DNA from: Kribbella kalugense | Lineage (GTDB): Bacteria > Actinomycetota > Actinomycetes > Propionibacteriales > Kribbellaceae | Direction of reading: 5' to 3' | NCBI RefSeq assembly: GCF_004365875.1 | Contig: NZ_SODF01000003.1 | Location: forward strand, 481,763 to 545,762 | DNA: 64,000 nucleotides | Shown: in pieces, positions 42,069-50,850 of the stretch | Numbering within the stretch: the first letter of the stretch is position 1 | Layout of the letters: the number at the start of each line of letters is the position of its first letter | Made by a program: the position numbers and the translations under genes | The notes under the pieces: generated by a model | Databases searched by the model: none | Seen by the model: only the letters and a program-made list of their open reading frames with translations | Told to the model about the DNA's origin: nothing

Positions 42069-43338
42069 CCCGGTGCAGCCGGACCCGGGCGACGCGGCGA
42101 CCGTCCATCTCCTTGACCGTGAGGGTGTGGGAGTCGAAGGAGACTTCGTCGCCGATCGACGGGACCTTCCCGAGACGAGCGGCGAGGAAACCGCCGACGG
42201 TCTCGTACGGTCCGTCCGGGAGCTCGATCGTGGTCGCGTCGGCGAAGTCGTCGAGGTTCAGCAGGCCGTCGACCTCGATGTCGCCGCTGATGAACCGGGT
42301 GGTCTCCGCCGCCTCCTCGTCGTACTCGTCCTTGATGTCGCCGATCAGCTCCTCGACCAGGTCCTCCAGCGTGACGATGCCGGCGGTGCCGCCGTACTCG
42401 TCCAGGACGATCGCGATATGCGTGCTCCGGCGGCGCATCTCGGTCAGCGTCGGCAACAGCTTCGCGGTGTCCGGCAGCATCAGTACTTCGCGGGCCAGGT
42501 CGCCGACCCGGACCGATCGGGACGCGACCGCCGGGTCGAACAGGTCGCGGACGTGGACGAAACCGACGATGTCGTCGGCGGAGCCGTTCATCACCGGGTA
42601 CCGCGAGTGCGGCCGCTCAGCGGCGAACTTGACCGCCTTGTACGCCGGCATTTCACCGTCGACGAAGTCCACCTCGGTCCGTGGCAGCATCACCTCACGC
42701 AACTGCCGGCTGCCGGCCTCGAACACGTCGTCGACGATCTTGCGCTCTTCCTCACCGAGCGACTCGTGCGCCGAGACCAGGTCGCGGAGCTCCTCGTCGG
42801 ACATCACCTCGCGGTTCGCGTTCGGGTCGCCGCCGAGTGCGCGGACCACCAGGTCGGTCGACTTGGACAGCAGCCAGATCACCGGCCGGGCGCCCGAGGC
42901 GAGCTTGTCGACGAGTGGAGCGAGGCCGAGTGCGAACGTCTCGGCCCGCTGCAGCGCGAGCCGCTTGGCGGCCAGCTCACCGATCACGATCGAGACGTAG
43001 GAGATGCAGATGGTGATCAGGACCAGGGCCACCGTGCCGGCCACGGACGCCGGCAGGCCGAGGTTCTGCAGGTGTGGTTTCAGGCTGTCGGCCAGCGTCG
43101 CGCCACCGAAGGCGGCCGACAGGAAGCCCATCAGGGTCACGCCGATCTGAACGGCGGACAGGAAGCGGTTCGGGTTGGCGGCCACCCGGGCCACCGTCTC
43201 GCCGCGCTTGCCGCGGTGCGAGAGGGACTTGAGCTGGCTCTCGCGGAGGGAGACCAGGGCCATCTCGGCTGCGGCGAAGACCCCACCGATCAGCACGAAG
43301 ATCAGAATGAGGACGATGTTGAGCAGGGTGTCGTTCAT
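42010..43338 (-). CDS. CNNM/CorC-type membrane protein with DUF21 and CBS domains
   Basis: A 442-residue HlyC/CorC (TlyC) family protein. N-terminal DUF21 with four hydrophobic segments (residues 1-150). A tandem CBS pair follows (residues ~215-335: PRTEVDFVDGEMPAYKAVKF, then HIAIVLDEYGGTAGIVTLED). The C-terminal CorC/HlyC domain lies at about 350-430. Linked to Mg/Co efflux or membrane ion homeostasis in related proteins. Its 3' end overlaps the convergent MFS gene by 59 bp. Confidence 0.9.
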   Translation of the reverse strand: MNDTLLNIVLILIFVLIGGVFAAAEMALVSLRESQLKSLSHRGKRGETVARVAANPNRFLSAVQIGVTLMGFLSAAFGGATLADSLKPHLQNLGLPASVAGTVALVLITICISYVSIVIGELAAKRLALQRAETFALGLAPLVDKLASGARPVIWLLSKSTDLVVRALGGDPNANREVMSDEELRDLVSAHESLGEEERKIVDDVFEAGSRQLREVMLPRTEVDFVDGEMPAYKAVKFAAERPHSRYPVMNGSADDIVGFVHVRDLFDPAVASRSVRVGDLAREVLMLPDTAKLLPTLTEMRRRSTHIAIVLDEYGGTAGIVTLEDLVEELIGDIKDEYDEEAAETTRFISGDIEVDGLLNLDDFADATTIELPDGPYETVGGFLAARLGKVPSIGDEVSFDSHTLTVKEMDGRRVARVRLHRVRPAEGEQPPAETPAPAAD

Positions 43339-43505
43339 GGGTCGGTGTTCCTAGCGCCCTCTCGTCAATCCACGAGAGGGCGGGCGTTGGGCGTAGTCGT
43401 CCATTGATGAAGCCTACCGGTCGCCCGGTCTTCCGTGCGTGTTCGAGTTTGTTGGTTTACGATGATTCCTGGCCGGACGCGTCGTACGGCCGGGAGGGTC
43501 ACACG

Positions 43506-44552
43506 ATGAACACGCCCCGCGGTGTACGCCGTACCGACACCAAACTGTCGGACGGACGCGAGCTGATCTACTACGACCCGGCCGACACGCCGGTCCGGGT
43601 TCCGCTCGAGGACACCCGCGGCCTGCCCGCACCGCAACCGCAGGTCGAGCTGCGCACCGACCCGTTGACCGGTGACGTGATCACCTACGCCACCCACCGC
43701 AACACCCGGACGTACCTGCCGCCGGCGGACCAGTGCCCGTTGTGCGCGAGCAAGCCGGGCAACCCGACCGAGATCCCGGACCACGACTACAACGTCGCCG
43801 TCTTCGAGAACCGGTTCCCGTCGTTCGCCGGCCCGGGCCGGACCGAGGTGGTCTGCTTCACCAGCGACCACAACCAGTCGTTCACCAAGCTTTCCCAGGG
43901 CCAGGCCCGCCTCGTCGTCGACACCTGGGCCGACCGGACCGCCGAGCTGGGCGCCCGCGACGACGTCGAACTGGTCTTCCCGTTCGAGAACCGGGGCCGC
44001 GAGATCGGCGTCACGCTGAGCCACCCGCACGGCCAGATCTACGCCTACCCGTTCCTGCCGCCGCGGATGCGGAACCTGATGACGCAGGCCCGGAAGCACC
44101 AGGAAGTTGCTGGCAGCAACCTGTTCGCCGACGTCCTGGCCGCCGAGCGCAAGGAGGGCACCCGGGTCGTCGCCGAGAACGGCAACTGGACCGCGTTCGT
44201 CCCCGAGGCAGCCCGCTGGCCGGTCGAAGTACATCTCTATCCGCACCGCCAGGTGTTCGGTATCGACGAGCTGTCGGTCGGCGAGCGCGACGACTTCGCC
44301 GAGCTGTACCTCGACGTCCTGAACCGGTTCGACGGCCTGTACGGCGAGCCGCTGCCCTACATCGCCGCCTGGCACCAGGCCCCGGTCCGGATCGACCGCG
44401 AGCTCGGCTACCTTCACCTGGAGCTGTTGTCGATCCGCCGGGCCAAGGACAAGATCAAGTACCTGGCCGGCTCGGAGTCCGGCATGGGCGCGTTCATCAG
44501 CGACACCCGGCCCGAGGACGTGGCCGAAACCCTGCGGAAGGTTGGTTCGTGA
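43506..44552 (+). CDS. galT: Galactose-1-phosphate uridylyltransferase GalT
   Basis: A 348-residue enzyme of the Leloir pathway. The active-site motif LSHPHGQIYAYPF holds the uridylylated His. CPLCASKPGNPTEIP supplies the first zinc-binding cysteines, and HRQVFGIDEL and YLHLELLS lie in the second half. Start ATG 43506; the in-frame extension to 43404 lacks conserved sequence. It transfers UMP between UDP-glucose and galactose-1-phosphate in the cytoplasm. Overlaps galK by GTGA. Confidence 0.95.
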   Translation: MNTPRGVRRTDTKLSDGRELIYYDPADTPVRVPLEDTRGLPAPQPQVELRTDPLTGDVITYATHRNTRTYLPPADQCPLCASKPGNPTEIPDHDYNVAVFENRFPSFAGPGRTEVVCFTSDHNQSFTKLSQGQARLVVDTWADRTAELGARDDVELVFPFENRGREIGVTLSHPHGQIYAYPFLPPRMRNLMTQARKHQEVAGSNLFADVLAAERKEGTRVVAENGNWTAFVPEAARWPVEVHLYPHRQVFGIDELSVGERDDFAELYLDVLNRFDGLYGEPLPYIAAWHQAPVRIDRELGYLHLELLSIRRAKDKIKYLAGSESGMGAFISDTRPEDVAETLRKVGS

Positions 44553-45679
44553 GCTCCTTCGGAGATGTCTTCGGTACGACGCCGGACGGCAGCTGGCGCG
44601 CTCCCGGGCGAGTCAACCTGATCGGCGAACACACCGACTACAACGACGGCCTGGTTCTCCCGATCGCGTTGCCGAACCAGATCGTGGTCACCGCGTCGAA
44701 GCGCGACGACGGCCGGATCGCGGTCGCTTCCGCCGGACGCGGCGGCGTCACCGAGTTCGCGATCGACGAGCTGGCCCCGGGATCGGTCGACGACTGGGCG
44801 TCGTACCCGGCCGGCGCGGCCTGGATCCTGCGCGAGTCCGGCTACTCGATCGGCGGCGCGAACCTGCGGTTCGAGTCCGACATCCCGTCCGGTGCCGGCC
44901 TGTCGTCGTCCGCGGCCCTGCTCTGCGCGACGCTGGTCGCCCTGCTCGGTCTGCGCGATATCGACGTCGACCCCGCCGAGGTCGCCCGGCTCGCGCAACG
45001 GGCCGAGAACCAGTACGTCGGCGCTCCGGTCGGACTGATGGACCAGACGGCCTCGATGTGCTGCACCGAGGGCCATGCGTTGTACTTCGACATCCGGGCG
45101 ATGTCGACCGACCAGATCCCGTTCAACCCGGCCGCCGACGGGCTCGCGCTGCTGGTCGTCGACGTGAAGGCACCACACCGGCACGTCGACGGTGAGTACG
45201 CCGCCCGCCGGAAGAGCTGTGAACAGGCCGCGGCCGAACTCGGCGTACCCGCGCTGCGATCGATCGCCTTCGAGGACCTCGACGCTGCGCTCGCGCGGTT
45301 GTCGGACAACGTCGTACGGCGTCGGGTCCGGCACGTCGTCACCGAGATCCGCCGGGTCGAGGACGCGGTCGCGTTGATGCGCTCCGGCAAGCTCCGCGAG
45401 GTCGGCCCGCTGTTCACCGCATCGCACGTGTCGATGCGCGACGACTTCGAGATCACCGTGCCCGAGCTGGACGTTGCCGTCGACACCGCCCTCGAGGCAG
45501 GCGCGCTCGGCGCCCGCATGACCGGCGGCGGCTTCGGCGGCTGCATCATCGCCCTGGTCGAGGCCGACGCGGCCGATTCGGTCCTGGCCGCAATCGAGAA
45601 GGCCTTTGCGGAGAAGGGCTTCACCGCACCGGCAGCCTTGGCAGCTACCCCGTCGGCCGGTGCCTCTCGCCTCAGCTAG
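44549..45679 (+). CDS. galK: Galactokinase GalK
   Basis: A 376-residue GHMP kinase. Galactokinase signature GRVNLIGEHTDYNDG near residue 16, ATP loop GAGLSSSAAL, and C-terminal GGGFGGCIIALV. GTG 44549 overlaps the galT stop, so the two are translationally coupled. It makes galactose-1-phosphate for GalT. The long frame upstream (43733-44548) is a shadow of galT. Its 3' end overlaps the convergent DeoR gene by 4 bp. No galE lies nearby. Confidence 0.96.
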   Translation: MSSFGDVFGTTPDGSWRAPGRVNLIGEHTDYNDGLVLPIALPNQIVVTASKRDDGRIAVASAGRGGVTEFAIDELAPGSVDDWASYPAGAAWILRESGYSIGGANLRFESDIPSGAGLSSSAALLCATLVALLGLRDIDVDPAEVARLAQRAENQYVGAPVGLMDQTASMCCTEGHALYFDIRAMSTDQIPFNPAADGLALLVVDVKAPHRHVDGEYAARRKSCEQAAAELGVPALRSIAFEDLDAALARLSDNVVRRRVRHVVTEIRRVEDAVALMRSGKLREVGPLFTASHVSMRDDFEITVPELDVAVDTALEAGALGARMTGGGFGGCIIALVEADAADSVLAAIEKAFAEKGFTAPAALAATPSAGASRLS

Positions 45680-46488
45680 GAGGCGATGATCAGGTCGCAC
45701 CCCGTGTCCCGCATGGCCTTGCGGGCGGGGGTTGAGAGGCCGTTGTCGGTGACGATGACGTCGAGGTCTGCCCAGGTGGCGAAGGTGCTCAGGCCGACGG
45801 TGCCCCACTTGGTGTGGTCCGCGACGACGACGATCTCGCGGCTGGCGGCGATGAAGGACCGGTTCGTCTCAGCCTCCATCAGGTTCGGCGTACTCAACCC
45901 GTGCTCGGCGTCGACACCGTGCGCACCGAGGAACAGCAGGTCGAGGTGCAGCGACGCCAGCGCCGCGGTCGCGATCGGTCCGACCAGCGCGTCCGACGGG
46001 GTCCGGATGCCGCCGATCAGTACGACGGTGCGGTCCGAGCGACCGTTGCCGTGGAAGACATCAGCGATCCGGGCCGAGTTCGTCACGACGGTCAGGTTCT
46101 CCACCCGGAGCAACTGACGGGCCAGGGCGTACGTCGTCGTACCGGCGCCGATGCCGATCGCGCTGTCCGGCTGGACCCGGGTGGCCGCCTCGGCCGCGAT
46201 CGCCTGTTTGGCCGCGGACTCCTGCGTCAGCTTGGCGTCGAAGCCGGGCTCGTGCGCGCTGCGCAGACCGACCGACGTCGCGCCGCCATGCACCTTATGT
46301 AGTAGACCGCTGGAGTCGAGGGCGTCCAGATCGCGCCGGATCGTCATGTCCGAGACGCCGAACCGATCGACCAGCTCGGCCACCGTGATCGCGCCCCGAC
46401 TGTTGACCTCGGCAACGATCGTGGCCTGGCGCTGGGCGGCCAGTTGCCCTCCCCGGCCGCGTGGCGGCTCCCCTCCGGCTGCGTTCAC
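45676..46488 (-). CDS. DeoR/GlpR family transcriptional regulator
   Basis: A 270-residue regulator with a GTG start. The N-terminal winged helix (ITVAELVDRFGVSDMTIRRDLDAL) is followed by a DeoRC sensor domain (GIGAGTTTYALARQL, then LDLLFLGAHGVDAEHGLSTP) that binds sugar phosphates. It lies convergent to galK and may regulate galactose use, but no operator before galT could be recognised, so this is a contextual guess. Confidence 0.9.
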   Translation of the reverse strand: MNAAGGEPPRGRGGQLAAQRQATIVAEVNSRGAITVAELVDRFGVSDMTIRRDLDALDSSGLLHKVHGGATSVGLRSAHEPGFDAKLTQESAAKQAIAAEAATRVQPDSAIGIGAGTTTYALARQLLRVENLTVVTNSARIADVFHGNGRSDRTVVLIGGIRTPSDALVGPIATAALASLHLDLLFLGAHGVDAEHGLSTPNLMEAETNRSFIAASREIVVVADHTKWGTVGLSTFATWADLDVIVTDNGLSTPARKAMRDTGCDLIIAS

Positions 46489-46566
46489 GCTGACAGCCTA
46501 ATCTCGAAAACTCTCGCTGTCAGGGAAATGCGTTGCTCACCTGATCGCAGCGCGTCACCCTGAAGC

Positions 46567-47685
46567 ATGCGATTCCCCGAGGACGTGCCGGTGCTGACCG
46601 ACGGTGTGGTGACTCTGCGCGCCCACACGGCCGACGATGTCGAGCCGGCGTACCGGATCTGCCAGGACCCGGTGATGCAGCAGTGGACCACCATCCCGGT
46701 CCCGTACCGGCACGAGCACGCGGTGAACTTCCTCACCGAGGTGGTCCCGAACGGCTGGCGCACGAACACGATGTGGGCCTGGGCGATCGAGTACGACGGC
46801 CGGTACGCCGGGACGATCGACCTCGGCGACGGCGAGGGCGGGGTCGGTGAGGTCGGGTTCGCGGTGGATCCGGAGGTCCGGGGCAACGGGGTGATGACGC
46901 GGGCGCTGAAGCTGGCCGTGCGGTACGCGTTCGACGGTCTTGGCTGGGAGCGGGTGATCTGGCGGGCGTTCGTCGGGAACTACGCGAGCCGCCGGGTCGC
47001 CTGGAAAGTTGGTTTCCGCGGGCTTGTCACGATCCCGGGCGGTGGCCGGGCGCGCGGCGTACGGAAGGACGAGTGGGTCGCGTCGGTCGGGCGGGACGAC
47101 GAGCTTGAGCCGCAGGGCATCTGGTGGACGGTGCCCGTGCTCGAGGATGGCGGGATCCGGCTGCGGGCGTTGCGGGATTCGGATGCGCAGCGGGTGATGG
47201 AGGCGTGCAGCGACGAGCGGACGCAGCAGTGGTTGTCGGGTATGCCGTCGCCGTACGGACTGGACGAAGCAGCAGGCTTCATCGCGAGCCGGCCTGATGC
47301 GGCGGCCAGTGGTGAGGCGGTGGCGTGGGCGATCGCCGACGCGGCCGGCGACGAGCTGCTCGGGAACGTCAGCGTCTTCGGCCTGAAGAACCGGATCGAC
47401 CGCACCACAGGCGAGATCGGGTACTGGATGCACCCGGACGCGCGCGGCCGGAAGGTGATGTCGACGGCAGTCGAGCTGGTGATCGCGCACGCGTTCCGGC
47501 CGATCGAGGACGGCGGTCTCGGCCGGCGCCGGCTGATCCTGCGGTGTGCCGATGTGAACACCGCGTCCGCGCACGTTGCCGAGGCCAACGGCTTCACCCG
47601 GGTCGGCAACGAACGCCTCGCCGACCCCCGCCGCGACGGCACCTACGACAACCTCCTCACCTACGACCTCCTCGCCACCGACTGA
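46567..47685 (+). CDS. Tandem GNAT N-acetyltransferase (two domains)
   Basis: A 372-residue protein with two RimJ/RimL-type GNAT domains (about residues 1-175 and 185-372). Each has the acetyl-CoA loop pattern: VDPEVRGNGVMTRAL in the first and HPDARGRKVMSTAV in the second. Such fusions acetylate protein N-termini or small amines; the substrate is unknown. A 27-bp-stem hairpin begins 6 bp after the stop. It is divergent from the DeoR gene. Confidence 0.88.
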   Translation: MRFPEDVPVLTDGVVTLRAHTADDVEPAYRICQDPVMQQWTTIPVPYRHEHAVNFLTEVVPNGWRTNTMWAWAIEYDGRYAGTIDLGDGEGGVGEVGFAVDPEVRGNGVMTRALKLAVRYAFDGLGWERVIWRAFVGNYASRRVAWKVGFRGLVTIPGGGRARGVRKDEWVASVGRDDELEPQGIWWTVPVLEDGGIRLRALRDSDAQRVMEACSDERTQQWLSGMPSPYGLDEAAGFIASRPDAAASGEAVAWAIADAAGDELLGNVSVFGLKNRIDRTTGEIGYWMHPDARGRKVMSTAVELVIAHAFRPIEDGGLGRRRLILRCADVNTASAHVAEANGFTRVGNERLADPRRDGTYDNLLTYDLLATD

Positions 47686-47690
47686 CCCAC

Positions 47691-47793
47691 CCCCGGACGT
47701 CTCAGGGGTCAACCCCTCGGATCGCCGGTTGACTCCCGGGAATCCGGGTCCGCAACCGGCCGGCTCAGGGGTTGACCCCTGAGACGTCCGGGG
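47691..47793. repeat. 103-bp nested palindrome with perfect 27-bp outer stem
   Basis: 47691-47717 and 47767-47793 are exact inverted copies of 27 bp. The interior forms further stems: GCCGGTT/AACCGGC, and inside it CCCGG-GAAT-CCGGG. Each 27-bp arm also contains its own small palindrome (AGGGGT-CA-ACCCCT). It begins 6 bp after the GNAT stop with no T-run. It could be a strong intrinsic or 3'-stabilising terminator, or a palindromic repeat element. It is not similar in sequence to the element at 22967-23135. Confidence 0.7.
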
Positions 47794-47893
47794 CGTAAAG
47801 GTGACCCGCTGCAGGCAGTGGTTTACGGCCAGTTGGTGTCAAGCGACACCGGTTCCCCTCGCCGTCGCGCTGTCGGGCTGCTTGAATCGACTA

Positions 47894-48556
47894 GTGAGAG
47901 ATCGTGAGGAACTCGTCCGCCGTTGGCAGGCCGGGTGGTCCGTCTCGCGGGGCTGGACCACGGTTGAGGACGACAACGACGGCATTCTGATCGTCCGGGC
48001 AGGTGAGGAGAGCCGGCCGACGGAGTACGTCGTACTGGATGCCGACGACAAACCGGAACGGGTCGAACGGGCCGCGCAGCTGGCCGTGGCCGACGGCGGT
48101 GGGCGTGGCGCGGGCTGGATCACGCTGGCCACCGACGACAAGGACGCCCGGATCGAGCAACTGGAGGACCTCGGCCTCGAGGTCCAGCAGGACCAGGACT
48201 GGCTGATGACGATCCAGCTCTCGGAGCAGCCTGCTCTGAAGCTGCACGAGCGATATACGTTGCACACCGAGCTCGAGGACGACCTGATCATCACCCGCGC
48301 CACGCAGCACGGTGGAGTGGTGTCGAGCGGGCGGATGGCGGTCGTCGGCCCGGACGCGGTCGCGGACCGGATCGAGACCGACCCGGCACACCGCCGGCGC
48401 GGGCTCGGCAGCGCGGTGATGGCGTCCCTGGTCGAGGCGGCCGCGTCGAAGGGTGCGAAACGCGGCATCCTGATCGCCTCGATTGACGGCCTGCGGCTGT
48501 ACCGCAGCCTGGGCTGGAAGGTCGTCGCCGACATCGTGATCGCCCGCTCCCGCTGA
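47894..48556 (+). CDS. GNAT family N-acetyltransferase
   Basis: About 220 residues. The last ~75 residues carry a clear acetyl-CoA loop (IETDPAHRRRGLGSAVMASL) and C-terminal LYRSLGWKVVADIV. The N-terminal half is an atypical GNAT-related region (YVVLDADDKPERVERAAQLA) with low similarity to known domains. Start uncertain: GTG 47894 suits domain boundaries, but there is no SD, so the mRNA may be leaderless. Substrate unknown. Confidence 0.78.
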   Translation: MRDREELVRRWQAGWSVSRGWTTVEDDNDGILIVRAGEESRPTEYVVLDADDKPERVERAAQLAVADGGGRGAGWITLATDDKDARIEQLEDLGLEVQQDQDWLMTIQLSEQPALKLHERYTLHTELEDDLIITRATQHGGVVSSGRMAVVGPDAVADRIETDPAHRRRGLGSAVMASLVEAAASKGAKRGILIASIDGLRLYRSLGWKVVADIVIARSR

Positions 48557-48652
48557 CACACAACCGCTTGAAACGATTGCGATAGTCAAAGGTTTGTGAA
48601 GGGGTGCCCTTGCATGGGTCGGTAAACGCCGACCTGGGCAAAGGTGCACACC

Positions 48653-49468
48653 ATGACGAACCACAAGCGGTCACTCGGAAGCGGAGTGGCCGGGCCTCTC
48701 ATCGCGTCGCTGTCGGCTCTGGTCCTGCTGGTGGGCGTCGGGTGGTTCGTACTGCGGGAGACCGGCAGCAGCAAGGTGACGAGCCAGGAGAGCCCGATCA
48801 CGACCGTGGACGACGCGTCCAAGACTCCGGTCCGCCCGACCAGTCCGTCGTACACACCGCGCCGTACGACGCCTGCACCGTCGGCCACACCGACACCTAC
48901 TGCTTCGCCGACACCGACTCGGTCTGCGACGAAGACTCCGACGCCGACTCGGTCGACCAGAGCACCGAGCCGCGACAGTACTCGTACGCCGACCCCCACG
49001 AAGTCGACGTCGAAGCCGACGCACACCGCAACGCCTACGCCGACCAAGACGACGACCAAGCCGGGTGGCGGGTCAGGTCCGGCCGAGGCGCAAGTACTTG
49101 CCCTGACCAACCAGGAGCGGGCCAAGGCCGGCTGCGGACCGCTGCGGACGAACAGCTCGCTGACCAAAGCAGCCGAGGCGCATGCGGCCGACATGGTCGA
49201 CAAGCACTACTTCGCGCACGACAGTCTGGACGGCCGCAGCCCGTTCGACCGGATGAAGGCGGCCGGCTTCAAGGGCGGTGCGATGGCCGAGAACATTGCC
49301 GTCGGCTACTCAAGCGCGGCCGCGGTCCTGACCGGCTGGATGAACAGCCCGGGCCACCGCGCGAACATCCTCAACTGCACCTACACGATGATCGGCATCG
49401 GGTACGACAGCGGGCAGGTCAAACCGGACTGGGGCAACGGTAGTTGGGTGCAGGACTTCGGCGGGTGA
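48653..49468 (+). CDS. Membrane-anchored CAP (SCP/PR-1) domain protein, first of three
   Basis: 271 residues. Start ATG 48653 with AAGGTG six bases upstream. A short basic cytoplasmic tail, one transmembrane helix (residues about 14-34), a ~100-residue Thr/Pro/Ser linker of TPTPT type, and a YkwD-like CAP domain (residues ~145-271). The CAP active-site-like residues are present: His in DKHYFAHDS, Glu in MAENIAVGY and His in NSPGHRANILN. Two Cys (AGCGPL and ILNC) could form a disulfide. Bacterial CAP proteins are found at cell wall or spore surfaces; catalytic activity is not established. Confidence 0.88.
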   Translation: MTNHKRSLGSGVAGPLIASLSALVLLVGVGWFVLRETGSSKVTSQESPITTVDDASKTPVRPTSPSYTPRRTTPAPSATPTPTASPTPTRSATKTPTPTRSTRAPSRDSTRTPTPTKSTSKPTHTATPTPTKTTTKPGGGSGPAEAQVLALTNQERAKAGCGPLRTNSSLTKAAEAHAADMVDKHYFAHDSLDGRSPFDRMKAAGFKGGAMAENIAVGYSSAAAVLTGWMNSPGHRANILNCTYTMIGIGYDSGQVKPDWGNGSWVQDFGG

Positions 49469-49488
49469 TCGTCCGTTCAAGGACCGTT

Positions 49489-49569
49489 CGTTAATCGTTG
49501 GCGGAAGAACCTTCGGGAATCGTTAAGAGGCGTCGCAGACCTGTAACGATGACCTCGCGTGTCCGTTAA
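49489..49569 (+). promoter_or_regulatory. CGTTAA repeats upstream of the second CAP gene
   Basis: CGTTAA occurs at 49489-49494, 49521-49526 and 49564-49569, with a related CTGTAACGA at 49541-49549, all inside the 195-bp gap before the CAP gene at 49665. The spacings (32 and 43 bp) are close to whole turns of the helix. I cannot name the regulator; MtrA- or sigma-type control of cell-wall genes is one possibility. Confidence 0.35.
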
Positions 49570-49664
49570 GGTCGCTGTTCGGTAACCAGGGGGGACCTGG
49601 CTGGACCACGGGGAACGACGCGACACTCGGCACAACGAAAAAACGAAGAGGATTCGCCCATCCC

Positions 49665-50648
49665 ATGACGGATTCGCCTCCCCCCCGGCGGCACCGCGGC
49701 AGTAGACGAGCTCCCCGGCGGAGCCGTGGCCTGGTCGGCCCGATCGTCAGCGCGCTGTCGGTTCTGCTTGCCATCGGCCCCGTTGTCTGGCTGATGTCCC
49801 ACGACAAGTCGACCGTCGACGATTCCACCAAGGTGCTGAACGTGTCCGAGGACACGCGCGTCGACGGCGGATCGGCGGACGGTACGACGAACGGGACTCC
49901 GCTCGTCACGATCACCAAGACGCTGCCGAACGGTCGTACGACCACTGCCGTCGTCGGTACGCCGGCACTCGGTCCGGCGGCGACGTCGACGACTCCGGTG
50001 ACCAGCGGTACGCCGAGTGACACGCCCACCGGCGTACTCACAACGCCGACGGCTCCGACCGTCGGCGTGACGACTGTGACTGTTCCGCCGACCGCGCCGA
50101 CCTCGCCGGGAACCACACGGACGAGCAGCGGTCGGCCGAAGCCGACCCGGACTACTACGAGCACGACGCCGCGCAGTACGCCGACGAAGACGCGGACCAC
50201 CGAGCCGACGCCGAGCGACACCCCGCAGCCCCCGACCAGCGGTGGCGGGACGAACGCGCAGGAGCGTCAGGTCCTCGACTACACGAACCAGATCCGCGAG
50301 CAGCAGGGCTGTGGACCGCTCCGGCTGGACAGTTCACTCGTCGAGGCGGCCGGGAAGCACGCGTCGGACATGGTCCGGCGGCATTACATGGACCACACCA
50401 ACCCCGATGGTCAGGATCCGGGCGACCGGATGCGGGCCGCCGGGTACCGCGGGTCGAGCTGGGGCGAGAACATCGCGGCCGGCTACGACAGCGCGCAGAA
50501 GGTGGTCGCGGCCTGGATGCAGAGCGACGGCCACCGCGCGAACATCCTGAACTGCAAGTTCACCACGATCGGCATCGGTTACGACTCCGGGAAGGTCAAG
50601 TCGGACTACGGACCGGGCAGCTGGGTCCAGGACTTCGGCCGGAGCTGA
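49665..50648 (+). CDS. Membrane-anchored CAP domain protein, second of three
   Basis: 327 residues. Pro/Arg-rich cytoplasmic tail (residues 1-22), transmembrane helix (about 23-44), a long Thr/Pro-rich linker (~60-200) and a CAP domain (~205-327) close to that of the previous gene. HYMDHTNPDGQDPGDRM replaces HYFAHDS with the His retained; WGENIAAGYDS, SDGHRANILNC and the final GSWVQDFG are shared. Clearly a tandem paralogue of the gene at 48653, with its own ~195-bp promoter region. Confidence 0.88.
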   Translation: MTDSPPPRRHRGSRRAPRRSRGLVGPIVSALSVLLAIGPVVWLMSHDKSTVDDSTKVLNVSEDTRVDGGSADGTTNGTPLVTITKTLPNGRTTTAVVGTPALGPAATSTTPVTSGTPSDTPTGVLTTPTAPTVGVTTVTVPPTAPTSPGTTRTSSGRPKPTRTTTSTTPRSTPTKTRTTEPTPSDTPQPPTSGGGTNAQERQVLDYTNQIREQQGCGPLRLDSSLVEAAGKHASDMVRRHYMDHTNPDGQDPGDRMRAAGYRGSSWGENIAAGYDSAQKVVAAWMQSDGHRANILNCKFTTIGIGYDSGKVKSDYGPGSWVQDFGRS

Positions 50649-50850
50649 GGCCGGCCGTGGTTGTCATTGTGCAGAGATCACCGAGTGCGGCCGAGACGTT
50701 GTCTCAGGCCCACAATGTCCGGCCGGTTCACGGCTGGTCGCCGCGGGTAGATCCGACCTTGTCATGTCGCCGGACGTTCCTGGGGGGCTCCGGTGAGACG
50801 GCTGATGAGGCACGTCTTGGGGGCGCGACTTTGAAGGGAACAAAGAAATA

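Noticed and set aside
48617..48634. Hairpin GGTCGG-TAAACG-CCGACC before the first CAP gene as a riboswitch
   Set aside because: Six-bp stem with no further conserved structure; not enough for a riboswitch call.
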